Shown: positions 1 to 8,148 of the stretch, piece by piece
How the letters are laid out: each line of letters starts with the position of its first letter
Position numbering within the stretch: position 1 is the stretch's first letter
NCBI GenBank assembly: GCA_955652265.1
Contig: CATPBD010000157.1
Span: forward strand, 1 to 12,108
Origin: an uncultured Gemmatimonadaceae bacterium
GTDB taxonomy: Bacteria > Gemmatimonadota > Gemmatimonadetes > Gemmatimonadales > Gemmatimonadaceae
Direction of reading: 5' to 3'
DNA length: 12,108 nt
Made by a program: the position numbers and the translations under genes
The notes under the pieces: generated by a model
Told to the model about the DNA's origin: nothing
Database searches by the model: none
What the model saw: the letters and a program-made list of their open reading frames with translations, nothing else

Positions 1-344
1 CTGGTGCTTACACGAGGAGAGGTCAGGCTGATTCACTGCTGCTCGCGCTGCGGGAGTCGAGAGTCGTCCCCAACGACTCCGCGGAACACGTCATGCGAAC
101 GCCGCTGGCGTTGCTCGTCGACAGTGTGCCGAGCCAGGGTGGGATCGTCGATGCTCTTCGGGCGGCGGTCCAGAAGTACGCAGGCCGCGGCCTGCCGGTG
201 TACACGCTGATGCAGAACGATGGGAGCGCGCGCATCTACGCGGGCGCCTTCGCGACGGCCGGTCAGTCGGCCGAATTGATTCGATCCTTACGCGCAGCGG
301 GCCTCCAGCCCGTCCTCGTTTTCCGAACCGGGAGTGCGCCTTAG
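1..344 (+). CDS. SPOR-domain protein, C-terminal part (5' end outside window)
   Basis: The frame whose first complete codon is at position 3 is open from the window edge to a TAG at 342-344, giving the last 113 residues of a larger protein. It begins GAYTRRGQADSLLLALR, which matches the start of a SPOR repeat (xVGAY-x-N/R-A-x-x-L). A second SPOR-like segment near the end reads RIYAGAFATAGQSAELIRSL, followed by AAGLQPVLVFRTG. SPOR domains bind denuded glycan strands of peptidoglycan, so the whole protein is probably envelope-associated, but the N-terminal part that would show a signal peptide or membrane anchor is missing. An internal ATG at 93 would give an 83-residue product, but the SPOR homology upstream of it argues that this is not the real start. 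The stop overlaps the smc start by one base, so the two are probably co-transcribed and coupled. The SPOR call is fairly sure; the cellular role is not known. Confidence 0.75.
   Translation, partial: GAYTRRGQADSLLLALRESRVVPNDSAEHVMRTPLALLVDSVPSQGGIVDALRAAVQKYAGRGLPVYTLMQNDGSARIYAGAFATAGQSAELIRSLRAAGLQPVLVFRTGSAP
330..334 (+). promoter_or_regulatory. Shine-Dalgarno sequence for smc
   Basis: GGGAG lies nine bases before the GTG at 344, inside the end of the SPOR gene. It supports the GTG that overlaps the upstream TAG (TAGTG) as the smc start. Confidence 0.55.
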
Positions 345-3300
345 TGCGTTTAACGAAGCTCGAGATTCACGGATTCAAGTCCTTCGCCGACCGCACGGAG
401 ATGGTGTTCGAGCCAGGTGTGACCGCGATAGTCGGCCCCAACGGCTGCGGGAAATCCAATGTCTCCGATGCCGTGCGCTGGGTGCTGGGCGAGCAACGCG
501 CCCGTACGCTCCGCGGCGCGAAGATGGAAGAAGTGATCTTCCAGGGATCTTCCGCGCGGCGGGCGGTGAACGTCGCGGAAGTATCGCTGTACTTCGAGAA
601 TGACGATGGGTCGCTGGACATTCCGTTCCGCGAAGTCGTGATCACACGACGACTGAGTCGCTCGGGGGAGAGCGATTACTTCCTCAACAGCGCTGCCTGC
701 CGGCTGCGCGACATCCACGACATGGTCCGCGGCACGGGACTCGGCGCCGATTCCGGCGTGGTGATCGAAGCGAGAATGGTGGACGCGCTCCTCAGCGACC
801 GGCCGGACGACCGGCGCGAGCTGTTCGAGGAGGCGGCGGGCGTGGGCCTCTACCGCGACCGCAAGCGGAGCGCGGAGCGGCGGCTCGAGGAAACGGCATC
901 CGACCTGTCGCGCATCGACGATCTCATTGGTGAGGTCCAAAGCCAGGTGCGCTCGCTCGCCCGCCAGAGGAAGCGCGCTGAGCGCCACACCGAGCTGATG
1001 GGTCGCCGCTTCACGCTCGAAATCGCCCACGCCTCCAGGGAGATGAACGCGTGGCGGGGCGACCTTCTCCGCCTCGAGGAGCGCGTCACGACGCTTCGCG
1101 CGCAGGTGCCGATCGAAGAGGAGCGTCTTCGCACCGCGGAATCCGCACGTGACGCCGCTCTCGCCGAGCGTACGACCTCCGAGGCCAGACGCACGGAGCT
1201 CTCGCGGCTGGTCTCCGATCAGCGCGAGAGCACGCAACAGCTGCGCGGAGAGATTGCGGTTGCCGAGGAGCGGCTGCGCAACGCGACTTCGCGTCGCGAG
1301 CGCGCCGAAGAAGAACGACACGAGGGCGATGCAGTAGCGGGACGTGTGAACACCGAGCTCGAGCGGGCCGCGAATGAGCTTGCAGAAATGGAAGCCGCAC
1401 TCGGAGCGGCGGACGAAGCGCTAGGGTTCCACGCGCGACACGAGGAGGAAGTTCGCGCCGCGCTCAGCGTCGCGCGCTCCAATGTCGAGCACGGCGATCG
1501 GGCGCTCCGCGAGCTGCGCGAGGAGCTGCACCGCACGGATCTCGACCGACAGAGCGGCGAGAGGGAGCGGTCGGAGATCGCGGCACGGAGATCAACGCTC
1601 GAGGCAGAGCAATCGCAGCTCTTCGACGCGGCGGAGGCGTCGCGGCGCGACCTCGCCGCAGCGGAAGACGCCGGAGCTATCGCGGCGACGCGTGTCGCTG
1701 AGACCTCAGGCGCCGCGGAGGACGCGCGCGATGTTCTGCTCCAGGCTCGCGAGCGAGAAAACGAAGCGCGGTCGGATCTCCTTCGCGCCGACGAGCTGCA
1801 CACGGCATCGGTTGCCAAGCTCAACGCGCTCGAAGCTCTGGAGAGAGAAAGGGTCGGGCTGGCGCCAGCTGCTGCGCGACTCCTCAGGGAACGAGGGATC
1901 TTCGGGGAAGGAGCCGTGCTGGGTCCACTCAGTGACTTCATCAGCGCCGACGCCAATTCCGCTGCCCTGGTCGAGCGCTTCCTCGGCGCAACCGTCAACG
2001 CGGTGCTGGTACGCGACCGATCCGTCGCTGAGGCCGTGCGCGCCTGGCACGCGTCGACCGAACCCGGGCCGCTTCTCCTCCTGCCCGTTGACTCGGCGGT
2101 CGAACAACCATCGGACGCGTCAGAGATCCCTGGCGGACTCGCTGGGTTGGTAGAAGCATCGTCTCCGGCAGGTGCGTGGGTTCGCGCGCTGCTGGGGCGT
2201 GTAACATCGATGGAGAGCGGGACCGCGTTCGTGGACGCCCGTGGCGCGATATGGCTGCCAGCGGCTGAGTCGGGACCCGGTCCTCTGCGCCGGCGCGCGG
2301 AAATCACTGACCTAAAGCAGGCCGTCGCGAACAGTGGCGTGGCTCGTCACACCGCCGCCGCCGCTGCCGAGTCTGAACGTGCCGCACTCGCTTCCGCAGA
2401 GCGAGCGGCCGTTGCGGCCCAGGAAGCGGCGTCGCAGGCGGCAAGGGCCAACGGCGAAGCCGCCGACAATTCTGCAACACTCGCGAGGCAACACCAGCGC
2501 GCCGCACGCGAGGCTGCGGAAGCTCGCGCCCTCATCGAGAGACTGGCCGAACGTGAAACCGCGACGATCTCACGTCTCGAAACGCTGTCGAGTGGAGCGC
2601 GCGAGATCGAGGCAAGGATCGCCGAACATGAAGCCGTCCTCTCCGGCGCGAGAGAGATGCTGGCGACGGCCGAACAGAAGCGGGACGACGCCCGCGAGCA
2701 GCGGACCGCGAGCCAGATTCGCCGGGCCCAGGCTCAGGCGCAGCTCGAGGTAACATCGGACCGGCGGCGGCACCTGAGCGAGGAATTCGCCTCAGCCACG
2801 GGGCGTCTCGAGTCATTGCAGCTCGAGCTCACGACGCTCTCGAGCGCCGATGAGCAGCTCACTCAGCAGTTGTCGCAGTGGCAGAGTGATCTCGACGCCA
2901 GGCAAGCAACGCTCGAAGACGCGGAACAGAAGCTCACTGACGCCGAACAAGCAGTGCGTGTGGTGGACGAGCGTCTGACGAACGAGGAGCGCCTGCTCAC
3001 GGAAATGCGACATGATGTCGCCGCACTGGGTGAGGAGCTGCACTCCGCGGAGCTCCGCTACACCGAGCTGTCGGGGCGAAGAACGGCAATCCGTGAACGG
3101 CTGGAGGCAGAATGGAAGAAGCCGGTCGACGAGCTGCTGGCGGGAGCGGAAAATCTTGAGCTGGACGACGAGTCGCTCCGCGCCGAAGCCGCAGTGGTGC
3201 GCGAGCAGCTGGAGGCCCTCGGGCCCGTCAACCCGCTGGCGATCGAGGAGCACCAAGAGGAGACGAAGCGTCTCTCCTTCCTCACCGCTCAGCGCGATGA

Positions 3301-3913
3301 CCTCAATGCCGCGAAGGGCTCTCTGCAGCAGGCCATCCGCGAAATCGACACGACGGCGCGTGAGCTGTTTCTCCAGACCTTCGTCAAGGTGCGTGAGAAT
3401 TTCCGCAATATCTTCATGACGCTGTTCGGCGGCGGCGAGTGCGACCTTAGACTCGAAAATCCGGAGAGCCCGCTCGAGGGTGATATCGAGATCCACGCGT
3501 CACCGCGCGGGAAGCGGACGCAGCGAATTCATCTCCTTTCGAGCGGAGAGAAGGCGCTCGTTGCGCTTTCATTGTTGTTTGGAATCTTCCTCACGAAGCC
3601 GAGTCCGTTCTGCCTGCTCGACGAGGTGGACGCGCCGCTGGACGATCAGAACATTGGACACTTCGTGCGGATGCTCAATCGCTTCAAGGCCAACACCCAA
3701 TTCATCGTGATCACGCATAATCCGCGTACGACGACGGAAGCGGCGGATGCGGTGTACGGGGTGACGATGCAGGAGCCGGGAGTATCGTCGCTGGTCAGTG
3801 TCCGCATGCGTGGCAAGACCGTCGACGAAACGATCTCTCCAGCGCATCCCGCGCACACACCACAGCTGCACGACGAGACCGCCGAAGCCGACACAACGCC
3901 AGTCACCGCTTAA
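344..3913 (+). CDS. smc: Chromosome segregation protein SMC
   Basis: The 1189-residue product is a full-length bacterial SMC ATPase (family usually about 1150-1200), the core of the condensin-like complex that organises and helps segregate the nucleoid with ScpA and ScpB, which are not in this window. The N-terminal head has the typical opening (LTKLEIHGFKSFADRT) and Walker A GPNGCGKSN at residues 31-39. Two long charged coiled-coil arms flank a hinge at about 505-645. The C-terminal head has the motif LGPVNPLAIEE near 960, the ABC signature LLSSGEK at 1064-1070, and Walker B CLLDE at 1090-1094 (Asp1093, catalytic Glu1094), followed by the D-loop and the usual ITHNP-like switch. The start is the GTG overlapping the preceding stop, behind GGGAG. 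The hinge is short and lacks the usual paired glycines. The last 30 or so residues are a low-complexity tail rich in His, Thr and Glu. Confidence 0.97.
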   Translation: MRLTKLEIHGFKSFADRTEMVFEPGVTAIVGPNGCGKSNVSDAVRWVLGEQRARTLRGAKMEEVIFQGSSARRAVNVAEVSLYFENDDGSLDIPFREVVITRRLSRSGESDYFLNSAACRLRDIHDMVRGTGLGADSGVVIEARMVDALLSDRPDDRRELFEEAAGVGLYRDRKRSAERRLEETASDLSRIDDLIGEVQSQVRSLARQRKRAERHTELMGRRFTLEIAHASREMNAWRGDLLRLEERVTTLRAQVPIEEERLRTAESARDAALAERTTSEARRTELSRLVSDQRESTQQLRGEIAVAEERLRNATSRRERAEEERHEGDAVAGRVNTELERAANELAEMEAALGAADEALGFHARHEEEVRAALSVARSNVEHGDRALRELREELHRTDLDRQSGERERSEIAARRSTLEAEQSQLFDAAEASRRDLAAAEDAGAIAATRVAETSGAAEDARDVLLQARERENEARSDLLRADELHTASVAKLNALEALERERVGLAPAAARLLRERGIFGEGAVLGPLSDFISADANSAALVERFLGATVNAVLVRDRSVAEAVRAWHASTEPGPLLLLPVDSAVEQPSDASEIPGGLAGLVEASSPAGAWVRALLGRVTSMESGTAFVDARGAIWLPAAESGPGPLRRRAEITDLKQAVANSGVARHTAAAAAESERAALASAERAAVAAQEAASQAARANGEAADNSATLARQHQRAAREAAEARALIERLAERETATISRLETLSSGAREIEARIAEHEAVLSGAREMLATAEQKRDDAREQRTASQIRRAQAQAQLEVTSDRRRHLSEEFASATGRLESLQLELTTLSSADEQLTQQLSQWQSDLDARQATLEDAEQKLTDAEQAVRVVDERLTNEERLLTEMRHDVAALGEELHSAELRYTELSGRRTAIRERLEAEWKKPVDELLAGAENLELDDESLRAEAAVVREQLEALGPVNPLAIEEHQEETKRLSFLTAQRDDLNAAKGSLQQAIREIDTTARELFLQTFVKVRENFRNIFMTLFGGGECDLRLENPESPLEGDIEIHASPRGKRTQRIHLLSSGEKALVALSLLFGIFLTKPSPFCLLDEVDAPLDDQNIGHFVRMLNRFKANTQFIVITHNPRTTTEAADAVYGVTMQEPGVSSLVSVRMRGKTVDETISPAHPAHTPQLHDETAEADTTPVTA

Positions 3914-4960
3914 ATGCTAGTAGTCATGCAGCACGACGCGACGGCGAAAGACGTCGATCGAGTCGTCAGTATCATCAAGGAGATGGGTTACGAAGCGAGA
4001 CCGATGCCCGGCGCGCAGCGCACGGCCGTCGGACTCGTGGGCAACGATGGTCGTGTGGATGCGTCGCGGCTCGAGGCCTTGCCGGGCGTCGCGCAGATCA
4101 TTCACGTCACGCAGCCGTACAAGCAGGTGTCGCGTGAGTGGAGGGCCGAGAACACCGTCGTGACGCTAGCGCCGGGCGTCACCGTAGGCGGCGACGCTGT
4201 CGTCGTCATCGGTGGACCGTGCTCGGTTGAATCCGAAGAACAGATTCTCTCCGCAGCGCGAATCGTGAAGGCGGCGGGCGGTAACGCTCTGCGCGGTGGC
4301 GCATTCAAGCCACGGAGCTCTCCGTATTCCTTTCAGGGGTTGGGAAAGAAAGGTCTTTCGCTCCTCGCGCGCGCCGGCAAGGAGACCGGACTCCCGATCG
4401 TGACCGAGGCTATGGATTCCGACGGTGCCCAGATGGTCGCCGAAGTCGCCGCCTGCATCCAGATCGGCGCGCGCAACATGCAGAACTATTCGCTGCTGAA
4501 AACCGTCGGCAAGATGAAAACCCCCGTGCTGTTAAAGCGGGGGATGGCGGCGACGATCAACGATCTGCTTCTGAGCGCAGAATACATCCTCGCCGAGGGA
4601 AACGAGAACATCATCCTGTGCGAGCGCGGAGTGAGGAGCTTCGATCCCGCTGCCCGCAACATGCTCGATCTTACCGCGATCCCCATAGTCCACCGGCTCT
4701 CGCATTTGCCGATCATCGCTGATCCGAGCCACGGCACGGGGCTCCGCGACAAGGTGATTCCGATGGCTCGCGCGGCAGTCGCCGCCGGCGCGGATGGTGT
4801 GCTGATCGAAGTGCATCCCGAGCCCGATCGCGCGCTCTCCGACGGCGCCCAGTCGCTGTATCCCGATCAATTCACGCAGCTGGTCGGCGAGCTTCGCGCC
4901 GTTGCTGCCGCGATCGGCCGCAGCATCCCTCCCGCAAAAAGCGGAACGGCACAGCTGTAG
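3914..4960 (+). CDS. aroF: 3-deoxy-7-phosphoheptulonate (DAHP) synthase, type I beta
   Basis: The enzyme condenses phosphoenolpyruvate with erythrose 4-phosphate, the first committed step of the shikimate pathway to aromatic amino acids, in the cytoplasm. The 348-residue protein has a ferredoxin-like N-terminal domain (about 1-75), which in Thermotoga maritima DAHP synthase carries feedback control, then a TIM barrel. Visible barrel motifs are GPCSVES (101-107), KPRSSPYSFQG (132-142), LLKRGM (206-211), CERGVRSFD (236-244), DPSHGTG (270-276) and IEVHPEP (298-304). The four metal ligands of the T. maritima enzyme (Cys102, His272, Glu298, Asp309) correspond to Cys103, His273, Glu299 and Asp310 here. 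The ATG follows the smc stop directly (TAAATG), and I see no good Shine-Dalgarno sequence, so translation probably depends on ribosomes finishing smc. Feedback by an aromatic amino acid is likely from the domain layout, but the ligand cannot be read from sequence. Confidence 0.96.
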   Translation: MLVVMQHDATAKDVDRVVSIIKEMGYEARPMPGAQRTAVGLVGNDGRVDASRLEALPGVAQIIHVTQPYKQVSREWRAENTVVTLAPGVTVGGDAVVVIGGPCSVESEEQILSAARIVKAAGGNALRGGAFKPRSSPYSFQGLGKKGLSLLARAGKETGLPIVTEAMDSDGAQMVAEVAACIQIGARNMQNYSLLKTVGKMKTPVLLKRGMAATINDLLLSAEYILAEGNENIILCERGVRSFDPAARNMLDLTAIPIVHRLSHLPIIADPSHGTGLRDKVIPMARAAVAAGADGVLIEVHPEPDRALSDGAQSLYPDQFTQLVGELRAVAAAIGRSIPPAKSGTAQL

Positions 4961-4976
4961 CAGGGTAAGCTCACAT

Positions 4977-5642
4977 ATGAAAAGCCTCACCTGTCTCTCG
5001 GCGATGGCGTTCGCCGCTCTTCCGATTACGGCGCGGGCACAGAGCGCTGACGCGATCATCGATCGCGCAGCGGCGGCGTATTCCCGTCTCAGCAGCATGC
5101 GCGCGGAGTTCACCCAAACGCTGACCAATCCGCTCACCGGCAACACACAGACGACGAGCGGCGTGATACTGCGCAAGAAGCCAAATCTCCTCAGCATCAA
5201 CTTCGAGAGTGGTGATCGCGTCGCAGCCGACGGCTCAACGCTCTGGCTTTACCTACCCAGCAGTGTTCCCGGGCAGGTGGTTCGCATGCCATACAGGGGT
5301 GAGAATGCGAGCTCGGTGGATCCGGCCGACCAGTTTCTGAATTCCCCTCGCACCCGGTTCACGGTGTCCTCAGCGGGCGCGGCCACCATCGGTGGGCGCG
5401 CGACCCACGCGATCACGCTCGTGCCGAAGCGGGCCAACATGGGTTTCACGGGCGCCCAGGTCTGGATCGATGACGACGATTCGAGCATCAGGCAATTCGA
5501 CCTCGAGACGACGAACGGCTTGAAGCGGCACGTGGTGATCACGAGCTTCACGCCAAATCCTGAGCTGAGCCGATCGACTTTCCGCTTCACGGTGCCGAAG
5601 GGAGTGAAAGTGGTCGATCAGGCGAGCGGAGCCGTGTTCTAG
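4977..5642 (+). CDS. lolA: Outer-membrane lipoprotein carrier protein LolA
   Basis: LolA is the periplasmic chaperone that takes mature lipoproteins from the inner-membrane LolCDE transporter and carries them to the outer membrane. The 221-residue product starts with a Sec signal peptide: Lys2, a hydrophobic core, then an AxA-type site (ARA before Gln22). The mature part has LolA family features: a Tyr-rich opening (AAYSRLSSMRAEFTQTL), the segment LRKKPNLLSINF, then DGSTLWLYLPS, and late strands typical of the unclosed beta barrel (QVWIDDDDSSIRQFDLE). An upstream in-frame start at 4902 would lie within aroF and bury the signal peptide, so the ATG at 4977 is preferred; AGGG sits 11 bases before it. 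The gene follows aroF by 16 bases and is probably the last of this operon. It shows that the host has an outer membrane with sorted lipoproteins. Confidence 0.88.
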   Translation: MKSLTCLSAMAFAALPITARAQSADAIIDRAAAAYSRLSSMRAEFTQTLTNPLTGNTQTTSGVILRKKPNLLSINFESGDRVAADGSTLWLYLPSSVPGQVVRMPYRGENASSVDPADQFLNSPRTRFTVSSAGAATIGGRATHAITLVPKRANMGFTGAQVWIDDDDSSIRQFDLETTNGLKRHVVITSFTPNPELSRSTFRFTVPKGVKVVDQASGAVF

Positions 5643-5667
5643 GACGCCGATTCCGGGATTTCCGCCG

Positions 5668-6522
5668 CTACCTGCGGCCGCGTACCAATCCCGCCACTGC
5701 CGCGAGCTTCTTCTGATCCACCCCGCGGTACTTCGCAATCTCCACCGCCGCCGCCGACAGCGCACGATAGACGTCGAGCGCTTGCCCATGCCCCACCAGT
5801 GCGCGCAGGTGCTTCCCTACCGTCTCGGCGTCTCCACGTACGATCGGACCCGTGAGCGCGTCGTCCGGAAGAGCCTTCTTGATGTTCGCGAGCGCGCCAT
5901 TCATCAGGCTCTCGACTGCCTGGTACGCGCTCGAATCGGGAACACCGATGTCGTGGAGCAGATGCCCGGCAACCGACGCGAGAACGACGGGGAAGTTCGA
6001 GGAGATCACGGCTGCCGCGTGGTAGGCAGGCTTTGTCCCTGACGGAATGTCGAGCGTCCGTGCGCCGAGGTGGCCGGCAAGCCGCCGTGAGGTGGCCCTG
6101 GCGGCGTTCTCACCATCGATGCCGATCCATCCTTTGCGCAAGAGCTCCGCGGACACTTCAGGTTCGCTGAACGGCACCAGCGGATGAAACGTCCCGCCCG
6201 GAAAGCCGGACTCACTCAGTGCGCGCAGTCCCGCAGGTTCGGCGATCGCCGATGTATGAAGAATTACCGTGCCCCGCGTAATGCGTCCGTCGCTGCTGGC
6301 GACGATTAGCTCTTCGATTGTCTCATCGAGCTGCGGGTCGCGCACGCAGACTATGACTACGTTCGCGCTCGCAATCTCCGCAGGCAGCGCTCCCGACGAA
6401 GTGGCGACGCCGGACGGACGCTTGCCGTGAAGGCCGACGACCTCGACCCCTGATGCACGAAAGGCGCGGGCAAGCCCGCGCCCCACGTGACCCGGCCCGA
6501 TGATGAAGACCCGCTCGCTCAC
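5668..6522 (-). CDS. Rossmann-like and DUF2520 domain protein (predicted NAD(P)-binding)
   Basis: The 284-residue protein begins with an N-terminal Rossmann fold: VFIIGPGHVGRGLARAF at 5-21 contains the dinucleotide motif G9-x-G11-x-x-G14. The segment VVIVCVRDPQLDETIEEL and the motif GTFHPLVPFS follow, as in proteins that join a Rossmann-like domain to DUF2520. The C-terminal half (from AYHAAAVISSNFPVVLASVAG) is the helical DUF2520 domain, which resembles the dimerising domains of ketopantoate reductase and 6-phosphogluconate dehydrogenase relatives. Family members are uncharacterised and the substrate cannot be told. The start is a GTG whose bases overlap the TGA of the protease gene (GTGA, four bases), with GGAAG four bases upstream, so the gene is translationally coupled and is the last of the minus-strand run. 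Its TAG lies 25 bases from the lolA stop on the opposite strand. Confidence 0.85.
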   Translation of the reverse strand: MSERVFIIGPGHVGRGLARAFRASGVEVVGLHGKRPSGVATSSGALPAEIASANVVIVCVRDPQLDETIEELIVASSDGRITRGTVILHTSAIAEPAGLRALSESGFPGGTFHPLVPFSEPEVSAELLRKGWIGIDGENAARATSRRLAGHLGARTLDIPSGTKPAYHAAAVISSNFPVVLASVAGHLLHDIGVPDSSAYQAVESLMNGALANIKKALPDDALTGPIVRGDAETVGKHLRALVGHGQALDVYRALSAAAVEIAKYRGVDQKKLAAVAGLVRGRR

Positions 6523-8141
6523 TGATCTTCCGGGCTGCCGCCTGGCTGCGCCTGTGCAGTGGCTTTGTGGAGCAGCTCGCTCTCGCTCCGCGCCCCGTGC
6601 GCGAGCTCCAGCGCCCTTTGCAGCGCCTTATCGACGGAAGCCCGACGTCTGAACTCCGCCTCGCTCCCGAACACGTAGCGGGCGATGTCGAACCCAATGA
6701 CCCGTGAAACGAGCGGCTCGGCGTCGTCAAACACCGGGCGCGGAATGTCGATGCCCCGCTCTCGCATCCGCTTCCAGACCTCGTCCCGCATCGCCGGTGT
6801 TACGACGAAGTCAGGCGACGTTGTGCCGTGGGTGGTCTTGATGTAGAGGGCGTAGTCCGTCACTGCGTCGCGGAAGTGACCTGCATTTGCGCCTAGGGCG
6901 CGAATGAAATTTCCCTCGACAACGGGGGCAGTGCTGTCTCCCGCCGCCACGTCGGGTGTGATGCCACCTCCCCCGTAAACAACGCGTCCGCTATCGGTGT
7001 GAAATCTTTCCCGCTTCACGGGCGTTGGGTCGTCGGTCTCGTCGTCGCTGGGCTGCCGCCGGGTGATGGAGCGTCCGACGGGCGTGAACCACCGCGCGGT
7101 AGTGAGCTTCAGGCCACCCTGGTCGCCGAAAGAGACGACGCTCTGCGCGCTTCCCTTTCCGTACGTAGACGTTCCCACAATTAGCGCACGGTCGTGATCC
7201 TGCAGCGCCCCGGCAACGATCTCAGCGGCGCTCGCGCTGCGACCATCGACGAGAACGATCAGCGGGAGGTTCGGCCAGCGCTGCCTGGCGGTGTCGGCAT
7301 ATTCGCGATTGGCTTCAGGCAGTCGGCCGCGCATGCTGACGATCTTCTGCCCGGGATTCAGAAACAGATCGGATACTCTCACTCCCTGGTTCAGCAATCC
7401 ACCGGGATTCGTGCGCAGATCGAGCACGAGCGTCTTCATTCCGTGGGCGAGAAGATTGTTGATCGCTAAGTTCAGCTCTTTTGCGGTCGAATCGCTGAAT
7501 GCCTTGAGGTCGATGTACCCAACCCCGTCGCCGAGCATCGAGGATCTTCGGACCGCACTTTGATGAATCGTTGTGCGCACGAGCGTGATCTCGATTGGGT
7601 TCGGCACTCCCGGCCGTTCAATTTTCAAGGTCACGGAAGTACCGGGCTTTCCGCGCAGCGCCTTGGATGCCTCTTCGCTGGTCCAGCCCTTGGCAGGCTT
7701 GCGCATGATCTCGACTATCCGATCTCCGGGCTGCAGTCCCGCGCGCTCAGCGGGTCCGCCGGGAAGCGGCGCGACCACGATGAGCCAACCGTCGCGAAGG
7801 TCTGTCTCCAGTCCCAACCCCGCGTAATTGCCGGTGGTTGACTCGCTGAGCCGGGCAAAGCGGTCTGGAGGAAGAAATGTCGAGTAGGGATCTCTCAGCT
7901 CGTACAGCATTCCGTCGACTGACTTGCGGTAGATCGCAGAATCGCTGATGGCATCGACGTAGTCATTCTGCACGTGGCGCAGCACGTTGTCGAACAGCTG
8001 AGCGCCCTCGTACGTCGTGAACATTCCGGTGCGCGATCCTCGCTGCAGCAACCATCCGCCGGTGACGAGTGCGCCGAGCAACGTGCCGGCGACAATGACA
8101 GTGCGCGCGCGTGCCGATGCGCTGGGAAGTCTGAGTTTCAT
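6519..8141 (-). CDS. S41 family C-terminal processing peptidase (CtpA/CtpB-like)
   Basis: This 540-residue protein is a membrane-anchored periplasmic serine protease of the tail-specific class. Order: short basic N terminus; one membrane segment at about 13-32 (RTVIVAGTLLGALVTGGWLL); a helical region with the conserved LRDPYSTFLPP (82-92); a PDZ domain at about 103-190 (GLGLETDLRDGWLIVVAPLPGG); then the protease core. The catalytic Ser/Lys pair is visible as Ser304 in GRSASAAEIVAGAL and Lys329 in YGKGSAQ, with the supporting Gln333; the spacing of 25 and 4 matches CtpB. About 130 residues follow the core region, ending in a helical, charged tail. An in-frame TTG at 8168 would add nine residues but lies within tmk; the ATG at 8141, seven bases after the tmk stop and behind AGAGAG, gives a cleaner signal anchor. 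Substrates are unknown; relatives trim or degrade envelope proteins and peptidoglycan hydrolases. Confidence 0.92.
   Translation of the reverse strand: MKLRLPSASARARTVIVAGTLLGALVTGGWLLQRGSRTGMFTTYEGAQLFDNVLRHVQNDYVDAISDSAIYRKSVDGMLYELRDPYSTFLPPDRFARLSESTTGNYAGLGLETDLRDGWLIVVAPLPGGPAERAGLQPGDRIVEIMRKPAKGWTSEEASKALRGKPGTSVTLKIERPGVPNPIEITLVRTTIHQSAVRRSSMLGDGVGYIDLKAFSDSTAKELNLAINNLLAHGMKTLVLDLRTNPGGLLNQGVRVSDLFLNPGQKIVSMRGRLPEANREYADTARQRWPNLPLIVLVDGRSASAAEIVAGALQDHDRALIVGTSTYGKGSAQSVVSFGDQGGLKLTTARWFTPVGRSITRRQPSDDETDDPTPVKRERFHTDSGRVVYGGGGITPDVAAGDSTAPVVEGNFIRALGANAGHFRDAVTDYALYIKTTHGTTSPDFVVTPAMRDEVWKRMRERGIDIPRPVFDDAEPLVSRVIGFDIARYVFGSEAEFRRRASVDKALQRALELAHGARSESELLHKATAQAQPGGSPEDQ
6527..6531 (-). 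promoter_or_regulatory. Shine-Dalgarno sequence for the DUF2520 gene
   Basis: GGAAG on the minus strand lies four bases before the GTG at 6522, inside the end of the protease gene. It supports the four-base GTGA overlap as the real junction. Confidence 0.5.
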
Positions 8142-8148
8142 ACTCTCT

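Noticed and set aside
350..2307. Long open frames antisense to smc (up to 362 codons at 1219-2307 and 323 codons at 350-1321).
   Set aside because: They mirror the high-GC codon pattern of smc, are Arg/Ser/Ala-rich with no recognisable domain, and smc is unmistakable on the other strand.
5661..5680. Possible hairpin GCCGC-TACCT-GCGGC between the convergent lolA and DUF2520 genes as a two-way terminator.
   Set aside because: The stem is only five pairs, overlaps the end of the DUF2520 coding region and has no T-run on either side, so it is not a convincing terminator.
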